Assembly (NCBI GenBank): GCA_050157065.1
Contig: CP189573.1
Reading direction: 5' to 3' (one strand)
Origin: Avipropionibacterium sp050157065
Lineage (GTDB): Bacteria; Actinomycetota; Actinomycetes; Propionibacteriales; Propionibacteriaceae
DNA: 64,000 nt
Each line of letters begins with the position of its first letter. The first letter of the stretch is position 1. Below the pieces are notes generated by a model. The model was not told where the DNA came from, did not search any database, and worked only from the letters and a program-made list of their open reading frames with translations. The position numbers and the translations under genes are program-made. Of this stretch, positions 1 through 8,991 are shown piece after piece.

Positions 1-527
1 ACCGCCTCACTGCCGCCGGCCATCGCCGCGGACATCCCACCGTCCACGATCCTGCCCAACATCATGCCCACCAACGGGTTGCCGCCGCCGAGCATCGACA
101 CCGCCCGGCCGGTCGCCAGCGACTGCGCCCACCGGCCGCCCTGGCTGAGCAGCACACTCGAGGCCATGTCGGCCCCCTCCTCACCGAGCAGGATGCCGGC
201 GACCAGCGTCTTGCGCCGTTCGACGTCGGAGATGTCGAGGCCGTGCAGTTCGGTGAGCGCCATCAGGTAGATCGCGGTGCGGCGCAACGAGGCGCGCGCA
301 TCGTCGGCGACCATCCGGTCACCCGACAGTGGCAGGTTCGCCCCGGCGGCCCGCATGCTGGCCTCCTTGGCCTGCTGCAGGTACCACGAGTCGAGCACCC
401 GGATGGCGGCGGCCGGCGGACGGCCCGGCTTGCGGACGGCCTTGACGATGTCGGTCACCGCACCGTAGTCCTCGGTGGTGATCTGGGTGACGTAGGCGTC
501 GAACGCGGCCTGCTTGTCCTCGGTCAT
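1..527 (-). CDS. Hypothetical protein, C-terminus cut by window edge
   Basis: The gene runs off the left edge, so only the first 175 residues are visible. The ATG at 525-527 is preceded by a strong AGGAGGTG ribosome site (531-540), which fixes the start. The product begins MTEDKQAAFDAY, has no signal peptide, looks mostly helical, and reaches a Gly/Met-rich stretch (GGGNPLVGMMLGRIVDGG) near the edge. I do not recognise a family. It lies 22 nt downstream of the DNA glycosylase gene on the same strand, so it is probably the last visible member of that operon. Confidence 0.75.
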   Translation of the reverse strand, partial: MTEDKQAAFDAYVTQITTEDYGAVTDIVKAVRKPGRPPAAAIRVLDSWYLQQAKEASMRAAGANLPLSGDRMVADDARASLRRTAIYLMALTELHGLDISDVERRKTLVAGILLGEEGADMASSVLLSQGGRWAQSLATGRAVSMLGGGNPLVGMMLGRIVDGGMSAAMAGGSEA

Positions 528-549
528 GGTGGCACCTCCTCGAACTCAC

Positions 550-1503
550 TCAGGGCCAACGGTACGAGGTCTGGGGCAGATGTGTCGGCAGTGTCCGGCG
601 GGGTCCTCGGCGGGGCGCCACCCCGACCGCCCGCAACACCAGGCACTGTACCCGGTAGCGGTGCCCGGCGTACGGTTCCAACAGTTCGGTCGCGACCTCG
701 TCGCCGAGCTTCTCCCCCAGCAGCGCGTACGTGATCGCATCGCCCACGTGGTAGTCACCGATGCTCCACGCGTCGGCGTCACCGTGGGCCCGTTGCCGGG
801 TCTCGGCCGAGGTCCACGGGCCGATCCCGGGCAGCGACTGCAGTGCCCGGTCCGCCGCGGCGGGCTCGAGGGTCAGGGTCCGTTCCAGTGCGTCGGCGCG
901 GGTCGCGGCGCGGACCAGGGGTCGGGAGCGACGCGGTTCCACGCCGGCCTTCAGGAACTGCCAGCTCGGGACGGTCGCCCAGGCCCGTGGCGTCGGCGGC
1001 AGGCGCATCCCGGCCGCCGGCGAGTCGGGGTCACCGGCCGGTCCCGGTGCCGGGTCACCGTACGCGGTCACCAACATCCGGAAGGCGGCGTAAGCCTCCC
1101 CGGAGGTGACGACCTGCTCGAGGCAGGCCGGCAGCAGCGCCTCGGCGACCGCGCCGGTGCGGCCGATCCGCAGGCCGGGGATGCGATGGTGCGCCTCGGC
1201 GACCAGCGGATGTGCCGGCGTGAAACCGGACGGGTCGTCGTCGGCGCCGAGCAGCGCCGGCAGCTCGGCGAGTGCCCGTTCGGCGCCGGCACCCCAGGCG
1301 GTCGCGACGACCTCCCCGGACCCCGGGACCAGCCGCAGCAGCACCGGCCCCTCCGGATTGCTCGTCGCGCGCCACCACACGGCCCGGTCACCGGTGCCGA
1401 CCCGGCGGTGCGTCGGGTCGCCGGCACCGCGCCGGTGCGCGGCCAGCAGGCCACCCCGGTCGAGCGGCCAGTCGGGCCGCCAGCGACGTTCCAGGCCGAC
1501 CAT
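550..1503 (-). CDS. DNA-3-methyladenine glycosylase, AlkA-like (HhH-GPD family)
   Basis: Predicted base-excision repair glycosylase of 317 residues that would remove alkylated bases from DNA. The C-terminal half carries the helix-hairpin-helix LPGIGPWTS. It is followed by a glycine and a candidate catalytic aspartate in SIGDYHVGDA, the arrangement of AlkA and related HhH-GPD enzymes. The N-terminal half resembles the AlkA N domain only in length and composition. The chosen ATG (1501-1503) shares its A with the TGA of the upstream yaaA gene, so the two are translationally coupled. Longer in-frame extensions upstream overlap yaaA and are not credible. Confidence 0.82.
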   Translation of the reverse strand: MVGLERRWRPDWPLDRGGLLAAHRRGAGDPTHRRVGTGDRAVWWRATSNPEGPVLLRLVPGSGEVVATAWGAGAERALAELPALLGADDDPSGFTPAHPLVAEAHHRIPGLRIGRTGAVAEALLPACLEQVVTSGEAYAAFRMLVTAYGDPAPGPAGDPDSPAAGMRLPPTPRAWATVPSWQFLKAGVEPRRSRPLVRAATRADALERTLTLEPAAADRALQSLPGIGPWTSAETRQRAHGDADAWSIGDYHVGDAITYALLGEKLGDEVATELLEPYAGHRYRVQCLVLRAVGVAPRRGPRRTLPTHLPQTSYRWP

Positions 1504-2237
1504 CAGGCCACCACCTCGATGGTGTCGCCGACCAGCGTGCAGTCGGCGTGCCGGCCGATCTCCGCGACCACTTGGCCGGGGGTACGTGGGGTGCGGTCGG
1601 CCTCGAGCAGCCAGCGCGCGACCAGACCTCGGGTGTGCTTGGCGTGGTGCGAGACCGTCCGACGAACGCCGTCCACGACCTGGAACACGCGGACCGGGTG
1701 CGCGGGCCGTACCCGCCCCATCGTGGTGTAGGTGCCGGAGCGACAGTCGACGATCGGCCCGTCGGCGATCAGACCGGCCAGCACGCCGGGCAGCACGTCG
1801 CGCCAGGCGGTCTCCACCTTGCGCTCCGACGGCATCGCCGCACACGCGTTGATCCGGTAGCCGGTGATCCGGTGCTGCGGCCCGACCAGCCCCCACACCG
1901 AGCTCTGGATCAACAGCTGGTCGCGCGCCCGGCGCTTGGCCCGGGGGCTGAGCGTCGCCCAGTCGAGCGCCTCGTACAGCACGCCGTCGTACACCTCGAT
2001 CGCGGGCCGCGCCGGCGCGGCGAGCAGGTCCAGGTTGGCGAGCGCCTGGTCGAGCACCCCCGGCGGTACGCCCAGCGCGCGCGTCGGATCGGCGGTACGG
2101 GTCAACGTGTCGAGCGCCTGCCGCACCTCTGCCCGTACCGGCTCCAGCTCCGGGTACGGCAGCGCGGCCAGGTCGACGGGGCGACCACGTCGCGGGTTGG
2201 GCCGCTTCGACTCCGACGGCGGCAGCAGGATGCGCAT
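1503..2237 (-). CDS. yaaA: Peroxide stress protein YaaA (UPF0246/DUF328)
   Basis: The protein opens with MRILLPPSESK, the hallmark of the YaaA family, and at 244 residues is close to the usual length. YaaA proteins bind DNA and limit free intracellular iron and oxidative DNA damage in Escherichia coli; that role is inherited from the family. Start and stop both overlap neighbours by one base (TGATG junctions) with the metallopeptidase gene upstream and the glycosylase gene downstream. A shared transcript is therefore likely, and the pairing with a DNA repair enzyme fits a stress-response theme. Confidence 0.88.
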   Translation of the reverse strand: MRILLPPSESKRPNPRRGRPVDLAALPYPELEPVRAEVRQALDTLTRTADPTRALGVPPGVLDQALANLDLLAAPARPAIEVYDGVLYEALDWATLSPRAKRRARDQLLIQSSVWGLVGPQHRITGYRINACAAMPSERKVETAWRDVLPGVLAGLIADGPIVDCRSGTYTTMGRVRPAHPVRVFQVVDGVRRTVSHHAKHTRGLVARWLLEADRTPRTPGQVVAEIGRHADCTLVGDTIEVVA

Positions 2238-3100
2238 CAGCGGCCGTTCGGGTAGGGCCACGGATTCGGGCGACAGGCGCCGACCGACTTGGACTGCTGC
2301 ATCATCACCGGGGCGAGTCTGCCCTTCCCGGGGCAGCCGACGTGCCCGTGGCCCACGAAGTGGCCGAACTCGTGGTTGACCAGGTACTGCCGGTACGCGA
2401 TCAGGTCGCCCTCGTACTGCGGGACGCCCTGGGTCCACCGGATGGCGTTCAGCGCCACCTTCTCCTGCACCCGGCACGACAGGGTGCCGCCGGTCCCGCC
2501 GAGGCAGAACTTGTCGGTGGTGGCCGGCGAGGAGATGTAGGCGGTCACGTCGACCTCACCGCTGGGGGTGAACACCCAACTCACCGATCCGTCGCCGCTC
2601 CAGCTCCGCTCGTCGTTCAACGTGGCGTGCATGACCTTCGCCGCCTCGTCCGGATCGACCGGGATGCCGTGCTCGACCTGGACCGCCCAGCGGATCACCC
2701 GGCCGCGGCGGGGCCCGTTCGGCAGCTCGGCGGTGGCTCGGGCGAACGTCCCCGGGCCCTTCGGTGGGATCTTGGGGTACGGCCCGGGCTGCGGCCCGTC
2801 GTCGGGGTCGCGCTGTTCCGTCGGCTGCGTGCCGGATGCCATCGGTCCGGGTGAGGTGGATGGTCCGGGTGTCACGGGTGGGGCGGGCGTGACGGGTGGG
2901 GCGGGGCCGGTGCTGACCACCCCGGACGGCTCGGGGACGCCACCCTGACGGGGCGGCAGGCCCGGCATCAGGTTGCCCACGATGGCCGTGGCCAGGGCCA
3001 GCGCGATGGTCGCGGTCGTGAGGGCGACGCCCCAGCCACGTTGCGTCAAACGAGGCGAGGACGGCGTACGGTTCTCCCATCGCCCCGGTGACTTGACCAC
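2237..3100 (-). CDS. DUF3152 membrane-anchored metallopeptidase-like protein
   Basis: A 287-residue protein with one hydrophobic segment near the N-terminus (roughly residues 20-40, VALTTATIALALATAIVG). A Pro/Thr/Gly-rich linker of about 60 residues follows, then a C-terminal domain with the zinc-binding motif HEFGHFVGHGH, the HExxHxxGxxH pattern of metzincin-type DUF3152 proteins. It should sit outside the membrane. I chose the GTG at 3098-3100 because a TAGGGT -10 box ends seven nucleotides upstream, suggesting a leaderless mRNA. A GTG at 3122-3124 is also in frame but nearly abuts the divergent gene. The substrate is unknown. Confidence 0.8.
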   Translation of the reverse strand: MVKSPGRWENRTPSSPRLTQRGWGVALTTATIALALATAIVGNLMPGLPPRQGGVPEPSGVVSTGPAPPVTPAPPVTPGPSTSPGPMASGTQPTEQRDPDDGPQPGPYPKIPPKGPGTFARATAELPNGPRRGRVIRWAVQVEHGIPVDPDEAAKVMHATLNDERSWSGDGSVSWVFTPSGEVDVTAYISSPATTDKFCLGGTGGTLSCRVQEKVALNAIRWTQGVPQYEGDLIAYRQYLVNHEFGHFVGHGHVGCPGKGRLAPVMMQQSKSVGACRPNPWPYPNGR

Positions 3101-3107
3101 GACCCCA

Positions 3108-3113
3108 ACCCTA
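3108..3113 (-). promoter_or_regulatory. -10 box of a probable leaderless promoter (DUF3152 operon)
   Basis: TAGGGT on the minus strand matches TANNNT and ends 7 nt before the GTG at 3100, so transcription should start at or next to the start codon. No clear -35 box is visible. Confidence 0.4.
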
Positions 3114-3125
3114 GGCGGACTCACC

Positions 3126-4472
3126 GTGTCTCACACGCACACCCACACGCATGCCGAGACGACTCCGGAAGCGGAGGCGCACCAACGACGCGCCTTCAAG
3201 ACGATGATCCTGATCGTCATCCCGATCGCCGTCTGGACGGTGGTGGCGATGATCGTGATGTGGCCGCACGACGTGGCGGACCACATCCGGAGCGACACTT
3301 CCAGCTACTCGGTCGAGGGGCTCACCATCCCGACCGGCCGGGTGGTCTCGGTCACCGAGCACAGCTGTGACGGCGAGGTCGGCTCGGTGCCGGGGGTGGA
3401 GTCGACCTGCGCCTCCGGGGAGGTGCAGGTCACCGAGGGGCCGGAGAAGGACAGCATCGTCCAGGTCGAGTTCACCGCGGCGCACTACGCCTCCGGGGTG
3501 AAGGAGGGGACGAAGGTCAAGCTCTTCCGGATCCCGCTGCCCGACGGCGGGGCGGCCTACCAGTTCGCCGACTTCGAGCGCAGCACACCGCTGATCGTGT
3601 TCATCCTGGGGTTCTGTGTGGCGGTGGTCGTGGTCGCCCGGTTCCGCGGATTCATGGGGCTGGTCGGGTTGGGGTTCGCCGCCGTGGTCATCACCCAGTT
3701 CATGTTCCCGGCGTTGGTGTCGGGTGATGATCCGGTGCTGGTCGGACTGGTCGGCAGTTCGGCGATCATGTTCGTGGTGCTCTACACCGCCCACGGGTTC
3801 AGTGCGAGAACGACGACCGCTCTGCTCGGGACCCTGTTCGGACTGGCGGTCGCGGCCGGGTTGGGGGTGGTCGCCACCAGATGGGCACACCTGACAGGAG
3901 TCGCCAGCGAGGAGGACTACCTGCTCGCCGCCAGCGCACCGGACATGCAACTCACCTCGGTCGTGATCTGCGGCATCATCGTCGCCGGCCTGGGGGTGAT
4001 GAACGACGTCACGATCACCCAGGCCTCGGCCGTGTGGGAGCTGTCGAACAGTGGGCAGCGCAGCGCGGCGCAGCTGTTCACCTCGGCGATGCGGATCGGG
4101 CGTGACCACATCGCCTCGACCGTCTACACGATCGCGTTCGCGACCGCCGGCGCGTCGCTGTCAACCCTGTTGTTGATCTCGGTCTACCAGCGCGGGATGT
4201 GGGAGGTGATCCAGACCGAGGTGTTCTCGGCCGAGATCCTCCGTACCGTGGTGGGCTCGATCGGCCTGGTGCTGGCGATGCCGCTGACCACCGCCATCGG
4301 GGTCGCGGCCGTCCGGCTGGGCAGCCGACCCCCCGCCGAGGTCGACGACGAGGACCTGGACGACGAGCTGGACGAGGACCTGGACGGGGACCTGGACGAA
4401 GTGGAGGTCGTGGAGGACGAGAACTTCGGGGAGGACCCCGACGCGCCGTACCGCCCAACCTCACGACGCTAG
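3126..4472 (+). CDS. YibE/F family integral membrane protein
   Basis: A 448-residue membrane protein. A His-rich N-terminus (SHTHTHTHAETT) precedes one hydrophobic helix (about residues 26-46), then an extracytoplasmic domain of about 100 residues. Six or more membrane helices follow from about residue 150, including the conserved segment GVMNDVTITQASAVWEL that marks YibE/F proteins. The C-terminus is a strongly acidic Asp/Glu tail of about 50 residues. The family is widespread in Gram-positive bacteria but its function is not established. The GTG at 3126 was chosen because it begins the His-rich tail typical of actinobacterial members; the divergent gene starts only 25 nt away. Confidence 0.85.
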   Translation: MSHTHTHTHAETTPEAEAHQRRAFKTMILIVIPIAVWTVVAMIVMWPHDVADHIRSDTSSYSVEGLTIPTGRVVSVTEHSCDGEVGSVPGVESTCASGEVQVTEGPEKDSIVQVEFTAAHYASGVKEGTKVKLFRIPLPDGGAAYQFADFERSTPLIVFILGFCVAVVVVARFRGFMGLVGLGFAAVVITQFMFPALVSGDDPVLVGLVGSSAIMFVVLYTAHGFSARTTTALLGTLFGLAVAAGLGVVATRWAHLTGVASEEDYLLAASAPDMQLTSVVICGIIVAGLGVMNDVTITQASAVWELSNSGQRSAAQLFTSAMRIGRDHIASTVYTIAFATAGASLSTLLLISVYQRGMWEVIQTEVFSAEILRTVVGSIGLVLAMPLTTAIGVAAVRLGSRPPAEVDDEDLDDELDEDLDGDLDEVEVVEDENFGEDPDAPYRPTSRR

Positions 4473-4613
4473 TGCGGTGTCGGGGTCACCGACTCCGACC
4501 AAAGCTGCCGTTACAGGCAATCAGTTACCCACCAGTTCGGACCGAGCGGTTCCTAGCGTGATCAGCATCCGGCATCGCCGACCGCGGCGACGCCACCACG
4601 AGAAAGGCTGATC

Positions 4614-6695
4614 ATGTCCACACCCGTGATCGACCGACTCCGACGCGTGGCGGTCCTCGCTGCGGCAGCTGTCATGACCGTGACCGCAGCCGCGGCAGGA
4701 TCGCCACCACCGGCCCATGCCGAGAACAACGGCATCGTGATCGGCGGAGTCGAGCTGAACGACAACCAGGATGCCAACCTGCGTTGGCTTTCCGAGACCG
4801 TCTACCCCCAACTCGAGGGTGACCGCGACCAGCGGCTGGACGCCCTTGCCAGCGCCAGCTGGTGGATCCTGAAGGAAGGGGTGATGGACCTCGAGCCGGC
4901 CGACTACCGCAACTACAACAACTGCGCCGAGACCGGCGACGACGTCCACCACACCGACGATCCGCTGTACGTGTGTGCCCGCGGCGCGGCGTGGCAGGTC
5001 GGCCCGGGTGCGGTCCAGCCGTACAACCACTCGCTGGCCACCATCGAGGCCTACGCCGCCTCGGTTTACGGCAGCGCCGACGCCGCACTGACCGCAACCC
5101 TCACCGAGGCAGGACATCCCGCCGGGTCGTCGGTCCACCAGACGGTGCTGGCCGACCATGGCGACCTGCGACAGGGCTGGCTGATGCGCAACCCCACGGT
5201 CGGCGTGCACTTCGTCGCCGACGAGGCCGACTCCGAGTGCCTGGCGGTCGGATCCGCCTTCAAGGGTTGGTGCTTCGTCGAGGGCACGCAGTTCGACAAC
5301 CCGTGGCCGACCTTGATCAACTTCGCCCCGACCCGCGCGAAGAGCCTGGCGAACGTGGCGGAGCTGAAGCAGATCATCGGTGGCATCGTCGACGGCGGCG
5401 AGGGCACCTCGCCGACTCCGCCGCCGACCACCGAACCGGACGTGACCGCGAAGGTCTGGGACACCGGAGGCGTGTCGCTCCGGGTCCGCGCCGAGGCGAC
5501 CACCGACAGTGAGGTCGTCGGTACGGTCGAGGCCGGCCAGTCGATCGCGATCCGCTGCCAGGTGACCGGCCCGACGGTGACCAACGGCATCGCCGGTGTC
5601 ACCAGTTCGTTGTGGGACTACCTTCCCGAACAGCAGGGATTCGTCTCCGACGCCTGGGTCTACACCGGCTCGGCCGGCAAGGTGGCCCGTGACTGCACCG
5701 CCGCCGACCTCGGCGGCGCGCAGCCCGGTGACACCCAGCCCGGGTTCGAGGCCACCGTGTGGGACCTCGGCGGCGCGACGCTGAACGTCCGCGACGAGCC
5801 CGGCCTCTCCGGCCAGGTCGTCGGACAGTTGGCCGAGGGCGCCAAGATCGTCATCACCTGCCAGCAGCAGGGTCCGAAGGTGATCAACGACATCGCCGGG
5901 GTCAGCAGCACCTGGTGGGACTACGTCGAGGGCCAGGGATTCGTCTCCGACGCCTGGGTCCACACCGGATCCGACGGCCAGGTCGCCCCGACCTGTGAAG
6001 GCGGCTCGGCCGAGGAGCCCACGCCGCCGGCCACCGGCGGGGAGGCTTGCGAGGGTGCCCCGTACCCGGGGAACGCCGCCGACGCGATCGCCCAGATCCG
6101 TGCCCGGCATGGGATCTCGCTGACCGACGGGGCGCACAGCTGGACCAGCCCGCAGGCCGAGCGCACGCTGCGCGCGTTCTGGACGGCGATGGAGGACGTG
6201 GGGTGCACGCCGTACCTGTCGACGCTGTTGGAGCGGGCCGGTTCCGGGTTCAGCATCATCGCCGACACCAACGGCCCCGGCACCTGGGGCCATTGGCGCT
6301 CAGACGGCCTGCTGCACATCGACGTGGCCCAGATCGAGGGGTCCGCGGCGACGCCGGAGACGCTTGCCTGGTTCACCGTCCACGAGTTGGCGCACATGTG
6401 GTCGAACGTCCGCGCCACCGAGGGCTACAACGCCTACCTCGGGGTGTACGCCGAGCTGGGGCCGATCTCCCCGTACGGGGTGCGGGACAGTGCCGACCCA
6501 CAGGCCAACGAGAACTTCGCCGACGTGATCGGGTACTACTACGCCCGCTGCACTCCGATCTCGATGTACTCGAGCGAGGCCAGCTACCCGGGCAACCCGT
6601 ACGACCTGGAGAAGTTCGCCGGCTACCACTCCTACGTCAAGGAGTACGTCTTCGGCGGCCACGAGTTCGGTCCCGGACCGGGCGAGACGTGCTGA
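4614..6695 (+). CDS. Secreted multidomain protein: unknown N-domain, two SH3b repeats, HExxH metallopeptidase-like domain
   Basis: A 693-residue exported protein. Residues 1-37 form a signal peptide ending PPAHA. Residues about 40-260 are an unrecognised Trp/Tyr/Cys-containing domain. Two near-identical SH3-type modules follow (about 280-365 and 380-465, each ending QGFVSDAWV.TGS), then a linker and a C-terminal domain with HELAHMW and, downstream, NENFADVIGYYYARC. HExxH plus a later Glu is the zinc-ligand layout of gluzincins. The SH3b modules suggest binding to peptidoglycan or cell-wall polymers, so a cell-wall-associated protease is the best guess. An AAAGG site lies 7 nt before the ATG. 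No close named homologue is recognised. Confidence 0.75.
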   Translation: MSTPVIDRLRRVAVLAAAAVMTVTAAAAGSPPPAHAENNGIVIGGVELNDNQDANLRWLSETVYPQLEGDRDQRLDALASASWWILKEGVMDLEPADYRNYNNCAETGDDVHHTDDPLYVCARGAAWQVGPGAVQPYNHSLATIEAYAASVYGSADAALTATLTEAGHPAGSSVHQTVLADHGDLRQGWLMRNPTVGVHFVADEADSECLAVGSAFKGWCFVEGTQFDNPWPTLINFAPTRAKSLANVAELKQIIGGIVDGGEGTSPTPPPTTEPDVTAKVWDTGGVSLRVRAEATTDSEVVGTVEAGQSIAIRCQVTGPTVTNGIAGVTSSLWDYLPEQQGFVSDAWVYTGSAGKVARDCTAADLGGAQPGDTQPGFEATVWDLGGATLNVRDEPGLSGQVVGQLAEGAKIVITCQQQGPKVINDIAGVSSTWWDYVEGQGFVSDAWVHTGSDGQVAPTCEGGSAEEPTPPATGGEACEGAPYPGNAADAIAQIRARHGISLTDGAHSWTSPQAERTLRAFWTAMEDVGCTPYLSTLLERAGSGFSIIADTNGPGTWGHWRSDGLLHIDVAQIEGSAATPETLAWFTVHELAHMWSNVRATEGYNAYLGVYAELGPISPYGVRDSADPQANENFADVIGYYYARCTPISMYSSEASYPGNPYDLEKFAGYHSYVKEYVFGGHEFGPGPGETC

Positions 6696-6745
6696 ATTGA
6701 CCAAGCAGGCCGCGCTGAATCCACGAAACAGTGGGGTCGGGGCAG

Positions 6746-6751
6746 TAGAGT
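6746..6751 (+). promoter_or_regulatory. Candidate -10 box for the HU gene
   Basis: TAGAGT fits TANNNT and would give a leader of about 28 nt before the HU ATG. There is no convincing -35 at the right distance, so this rests on the -10 alone. Confidence 0.3.
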
Positions 6752-6785
6752 GGCCCGGACCAGCCGCTAGAGATGAAGGATTCCC

Positions 6786-7061
6786 ATGAGCAAGAAGGAC
6801 CTCGTAGATGCCGTCGCCAAGGGCGCCGAGCTGACCCAGGCCGATGCCGAGCGCGCTCTGACCGCGGTGTTCGACAGCATCGCCGCCAGCGTTGCCAAGG
6901 GCGAGAAGGTGGCGGTGCCCGGGTTCGGCACCTTCGAGAAGCGTGACCGCGCCGAGCGCACCGGTCGCAACCCGCGTACCGGCGAGGAGATGACCATCGC
7001 CGCGACGTCGGTTCCTGGCTTCAAGCCGGCGACGCAGTTCAAGAAGCAGGTTGCCGGCTGA
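6786..7061 (+). CDS. hup: DNA-binding protein HU
   Basis: A 91-residue histone-like protein starting MSKKDLVDAVA, with the conserved saddle and arm region including PGFGTFEKRDR and GRNPRTGEEM. HU dimers bend and compact DNA and take part in replication and recombination. The length is that of the short HU form; the long Lys/Ala-rich tail of mycobacterial and streptomycete HupB-type proteins is absent. A weak AAGGA ribosome site precedes the ATG. The gene is monocistronic, ending in a strong hairpin at 7091-7132. Confidence 0.95.
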   Translation: MSKKDLVDAVAKGAELTQADAERALTAVFDSIAASVAKGEKVAVPGFGTFEKRDRAERTGRNPRTGEEMTIAATSVPGFKPATQFKKQVAG

Positions 7062-7090
7062 ACCAGCCGCACCACTGCACGACACCAAGA

Positions 7091-7132
7091 TCAACAGGGG
7101 TGGTTCACCTACGGGCGGGCCACCCCTGTTGA
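7091..7132. terminator. Bidirectional hairpin between hup and the convergent MFS gene
   Basis: Perfect 13-bp stem (TCAACAGGGGTGG, 7091-7103, with its complement at 7120-7132) and a 16-nt loop. It sits between two convergent stop codons and so could serve both transcripts. It lacks a long T tract, as is usual in high-GC actinobacteria. Confidence 0.75.
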
Positions 7133-7134
7133 CG

Positions 7135-8346
7135 TCACGAGACCGGACGCGGTCGACGGCCCTGCAACGCCTGGGCCAGGACCATCACCGCGACACCGGC
7201 GATCGGCACGACGATCAGCCCGTACCGCAGCTCGGACGCGTCGGCGACCAACCCGACCAGCGGCGGCGACGCCAGCGAGCCGAGCCGAAGCAACCACGAC
7301 ACCATGGTCAGGCCGGTGCCTTGTCGCAGTCCCGGCAGCTCGTCCGCCTCGTGCATCGCCGCCGGGATCACCGTGGCGACGCCCAGCCCGGCGACGGCGA
7401 ACCCGACGATCGTGCCGGGTACGGACGGGAACGCGAGCGCTGCGCCCATCCCCAGTGCCGTGATCAACCCGCCGGTGCGCGCGACGGTACGTTGCCCGAA
7501 CCGGTCCACGAGTTGATCACCCAGGATGCGACCGACGAACTGCGCCGCGACCAAGGCGGTGTAGCCGAGCGCACCGACGGCGGCGGGTGCGGCCAGTGAG
7601 GTGGTGAGGTAGAGCGCCGCCCACGAACTCCCGGCATCTTCCACCACCACGCCGCCGATGGCGATCATCACCAGGGCAACGAGGGTGATCACGGTGCGGG
7701 GACTGAGCCGCCGGGGCCGATCCGGCGTGGCGGGGGCCGGCGCCGTACCTTCTGGTCCCTCTGATCGTGGTGTTGCCGGTGGCCGTTCCTCGTGCCCGGG
7801 TAGGCAGAACCGGAGCGCGATGAGCGCGACCGTACCGAAGATCACCGCTGACACGCCGAGGTGGATCGGCACCGGCACCCGGAGCGCGATCGCCCCGGCG
7901 GCCATCAGGCCACCCGTCACCGCGCCGGCCGACCAGACGGCGTGGAACGAGTTGATGATCGACCGGCCGTACCGTCGCTGCAGCCTGAGCCCGTGGGCGT
8001 TCTGGGCGACGTCGGTGATCGCATCGGTGGCGCCACCGATCAACAGTGCCGCGGCGAACAGCCACACGATCGGGGCGAACCCGGCCGCCAGCACGGCAAG
8101 GCTCGTGGCGATGGTGCCGGCAACGGCGACCCGCGCGGACCCGAACCGGCGGATCAGCGCAGCGGCGCCCAGTCCGGCCAGGATCGCACCGGCCGGGAAC
8201 GCCGCGACCGCCAGCCCGTAGCCGGCATTGGTGATGCCCAACGTGGCCTTGATCTCCGGGTACCGCGGCAGCAGGTTCGCAAAGATGGCGCCGTTGGTCA
8301 GGAAGAGCGCAGAGACCGCCCATCGGGCGCGGGACTCGACACTCAT
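7135..8346 (-). CDS. MFS transporter
   Basis: A 403-residue major facilitator with about 12 hydrophobic helices in two halves joined by a hydrophilic Pro/Glu-rich loop near residues 195-225. The N-terminal half reads LFLTNGAIFANLLPRYPEIK, typical of a sugar/drug-proton symporter subfamily of unknown substrate. Its ATG overlaps the TGA of the HTH regulator gene (8343-8345), so regulator and transporter are co-translated. That order suggests the transporter is an efflux or uptake target of that regulator. Confidence 0.85.
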   Translation of the reverse strand: MSVESRARWAVSALFLTNGAIFANLLPRYPEIKATLGITNAGYGLAVAAFPAGAILAGLGAAALIRRFGSARVAVAGTIATSLAVLAAGFAPIVWLFAAALLIGGATDAITDVAQNAHGLRLQRRYGRSIINSFHAVWSAGAVTGGLMAAGAIALRVPVPIHLGVSAVIFGTVALIALRFCLPGHEERPPATPRSEGPEGTAPAPATPDRPRRLSPRTVITLVALVMIAIGGVVVEDAGSSWAALYLTTSLAAPAAVGALGYTALVAAQFVGRILGDQLVDRFGQRTVARTGGLITALGMGAALAFPSVPGTIVGFAVAGLGVATVIPAAMHEADELPGLRQGTGLTMVSWLLRLGSLASPPLVGLVADASELRYGLIVVPIAGVAVMVLAQALQGRRPRPVS

Positions 8347-8888
8347 GCGGTGGGTTCAGCCGGCTCGGGGCTCGGCACCAGGACGGTGGTCAACATCACC
8401 TCGTGCCTGCTCGGACCGGGCTCCCGGTAGCGCCCCAGCAGTTCGGCCAACTCCTCTTGCAGGGTTGCGGCCTCGTCGACGTCCAGGTGGAGCGGGGTCG
8501 TGGCGAATCCGAACAACTCGGTCAGGTCGGCGGCCTGGTCGAGATGATCATCAACGGCCTCGGTGACCGAGGCGAGGAGAGTCAGGAAGGCCTGCCGGAG
8601 CTGGTCCGGCCCGAGCGCGTCGGCACCGTCGCGATCGACGACGGCACTCGTGCCGCCCAACGCCAGCGTCCGTTCCACCGCGCCCCGCACCTTGCGTTCG
8701 GCCACGACGGTCAACACGTCGGCCTCGAGCAGGGTCGTGATGTGCCGGTAGAGGGTGGCGGTGGTGACGTCGGGCAATCTCTCGCGTAGTTGCGCGGTGG
8801 TGAGCTGCCGACCGGCGACCGCCTGCAGGATCCGCAACCGGACCGGATGCAGGACGAGATCCGCGATCGTTCCCCGCTCATCGCTCAC
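8343..8888 (-). CDS. ArsR-like helix-turn-helix transcriptional regulator
   Basis: A 181-residue regulator with an N-terminal winged helix (LHPVRLRILQAVAGR, then TTAQLRERLPDVTTATLYRH as the recognition helix) and a longer C-terminal helical region. The GTG at 8886-8888 is chosen because GGAGGG lies 7 nt upstream. An in-frame ATG at 9008 would add a 40-residue Arg/Asp repeat with no ribosome site. The gene is divergent from a two-gene ABC transporter and overlaps the downstream MFS gene, so it is likely to control both. The ligand is unknown. Confidence 0.82.
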   Translation of the reverse strand: MSDERGTIADLVLHPVRLRILQAVAGRQLTTAQLRERLPDVTTATLYRHITTLLEADVLTVVAERKVRGAVERTLALGGTSAVVDRDGADALGPDQLRQAFLTLLASVTEAVDDHLDQAADLTELFGFATTPLHLDVDEAATLQEELAELLGRYREPGPSRHEVMLTTVLVPSPEPAEPTA

Positions 8889-8929
8889 CGTTCGTCCCTC
8901 CACCCTGCTCCTCGGTCCCGTACTCGAAC

Positions 8930-8974
8930 CATCTCGCCCATCTCGCCCATCTCGCGCATCTCGCGCATCACGCC
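8930..8974 (-). repeat. Five 9-bp tandem repeats in the regulator 5' leader
   Basis: Five consecutive 9-bp units of the form CATCTCGCC/CATCTCGCG (plus strand), the last degenerate. They lie between the GTG of the HTH regulator and the AT-richer promoter region. Read on the minus strand they would encode Arg-Asp-Gly/Ala triplets if translation began upstream. Confidence 0.8.
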
Positions 8975-8991
8975 TGTCCAGCCTGTCACGC

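Noticed and set aside
1504..1896. N-terminal extension of the DNA glycosylase to 448 residues
   Set aside because: The added part lies entirely within yaaA in another frame and is Arg/Ala-rich shadow sequence.
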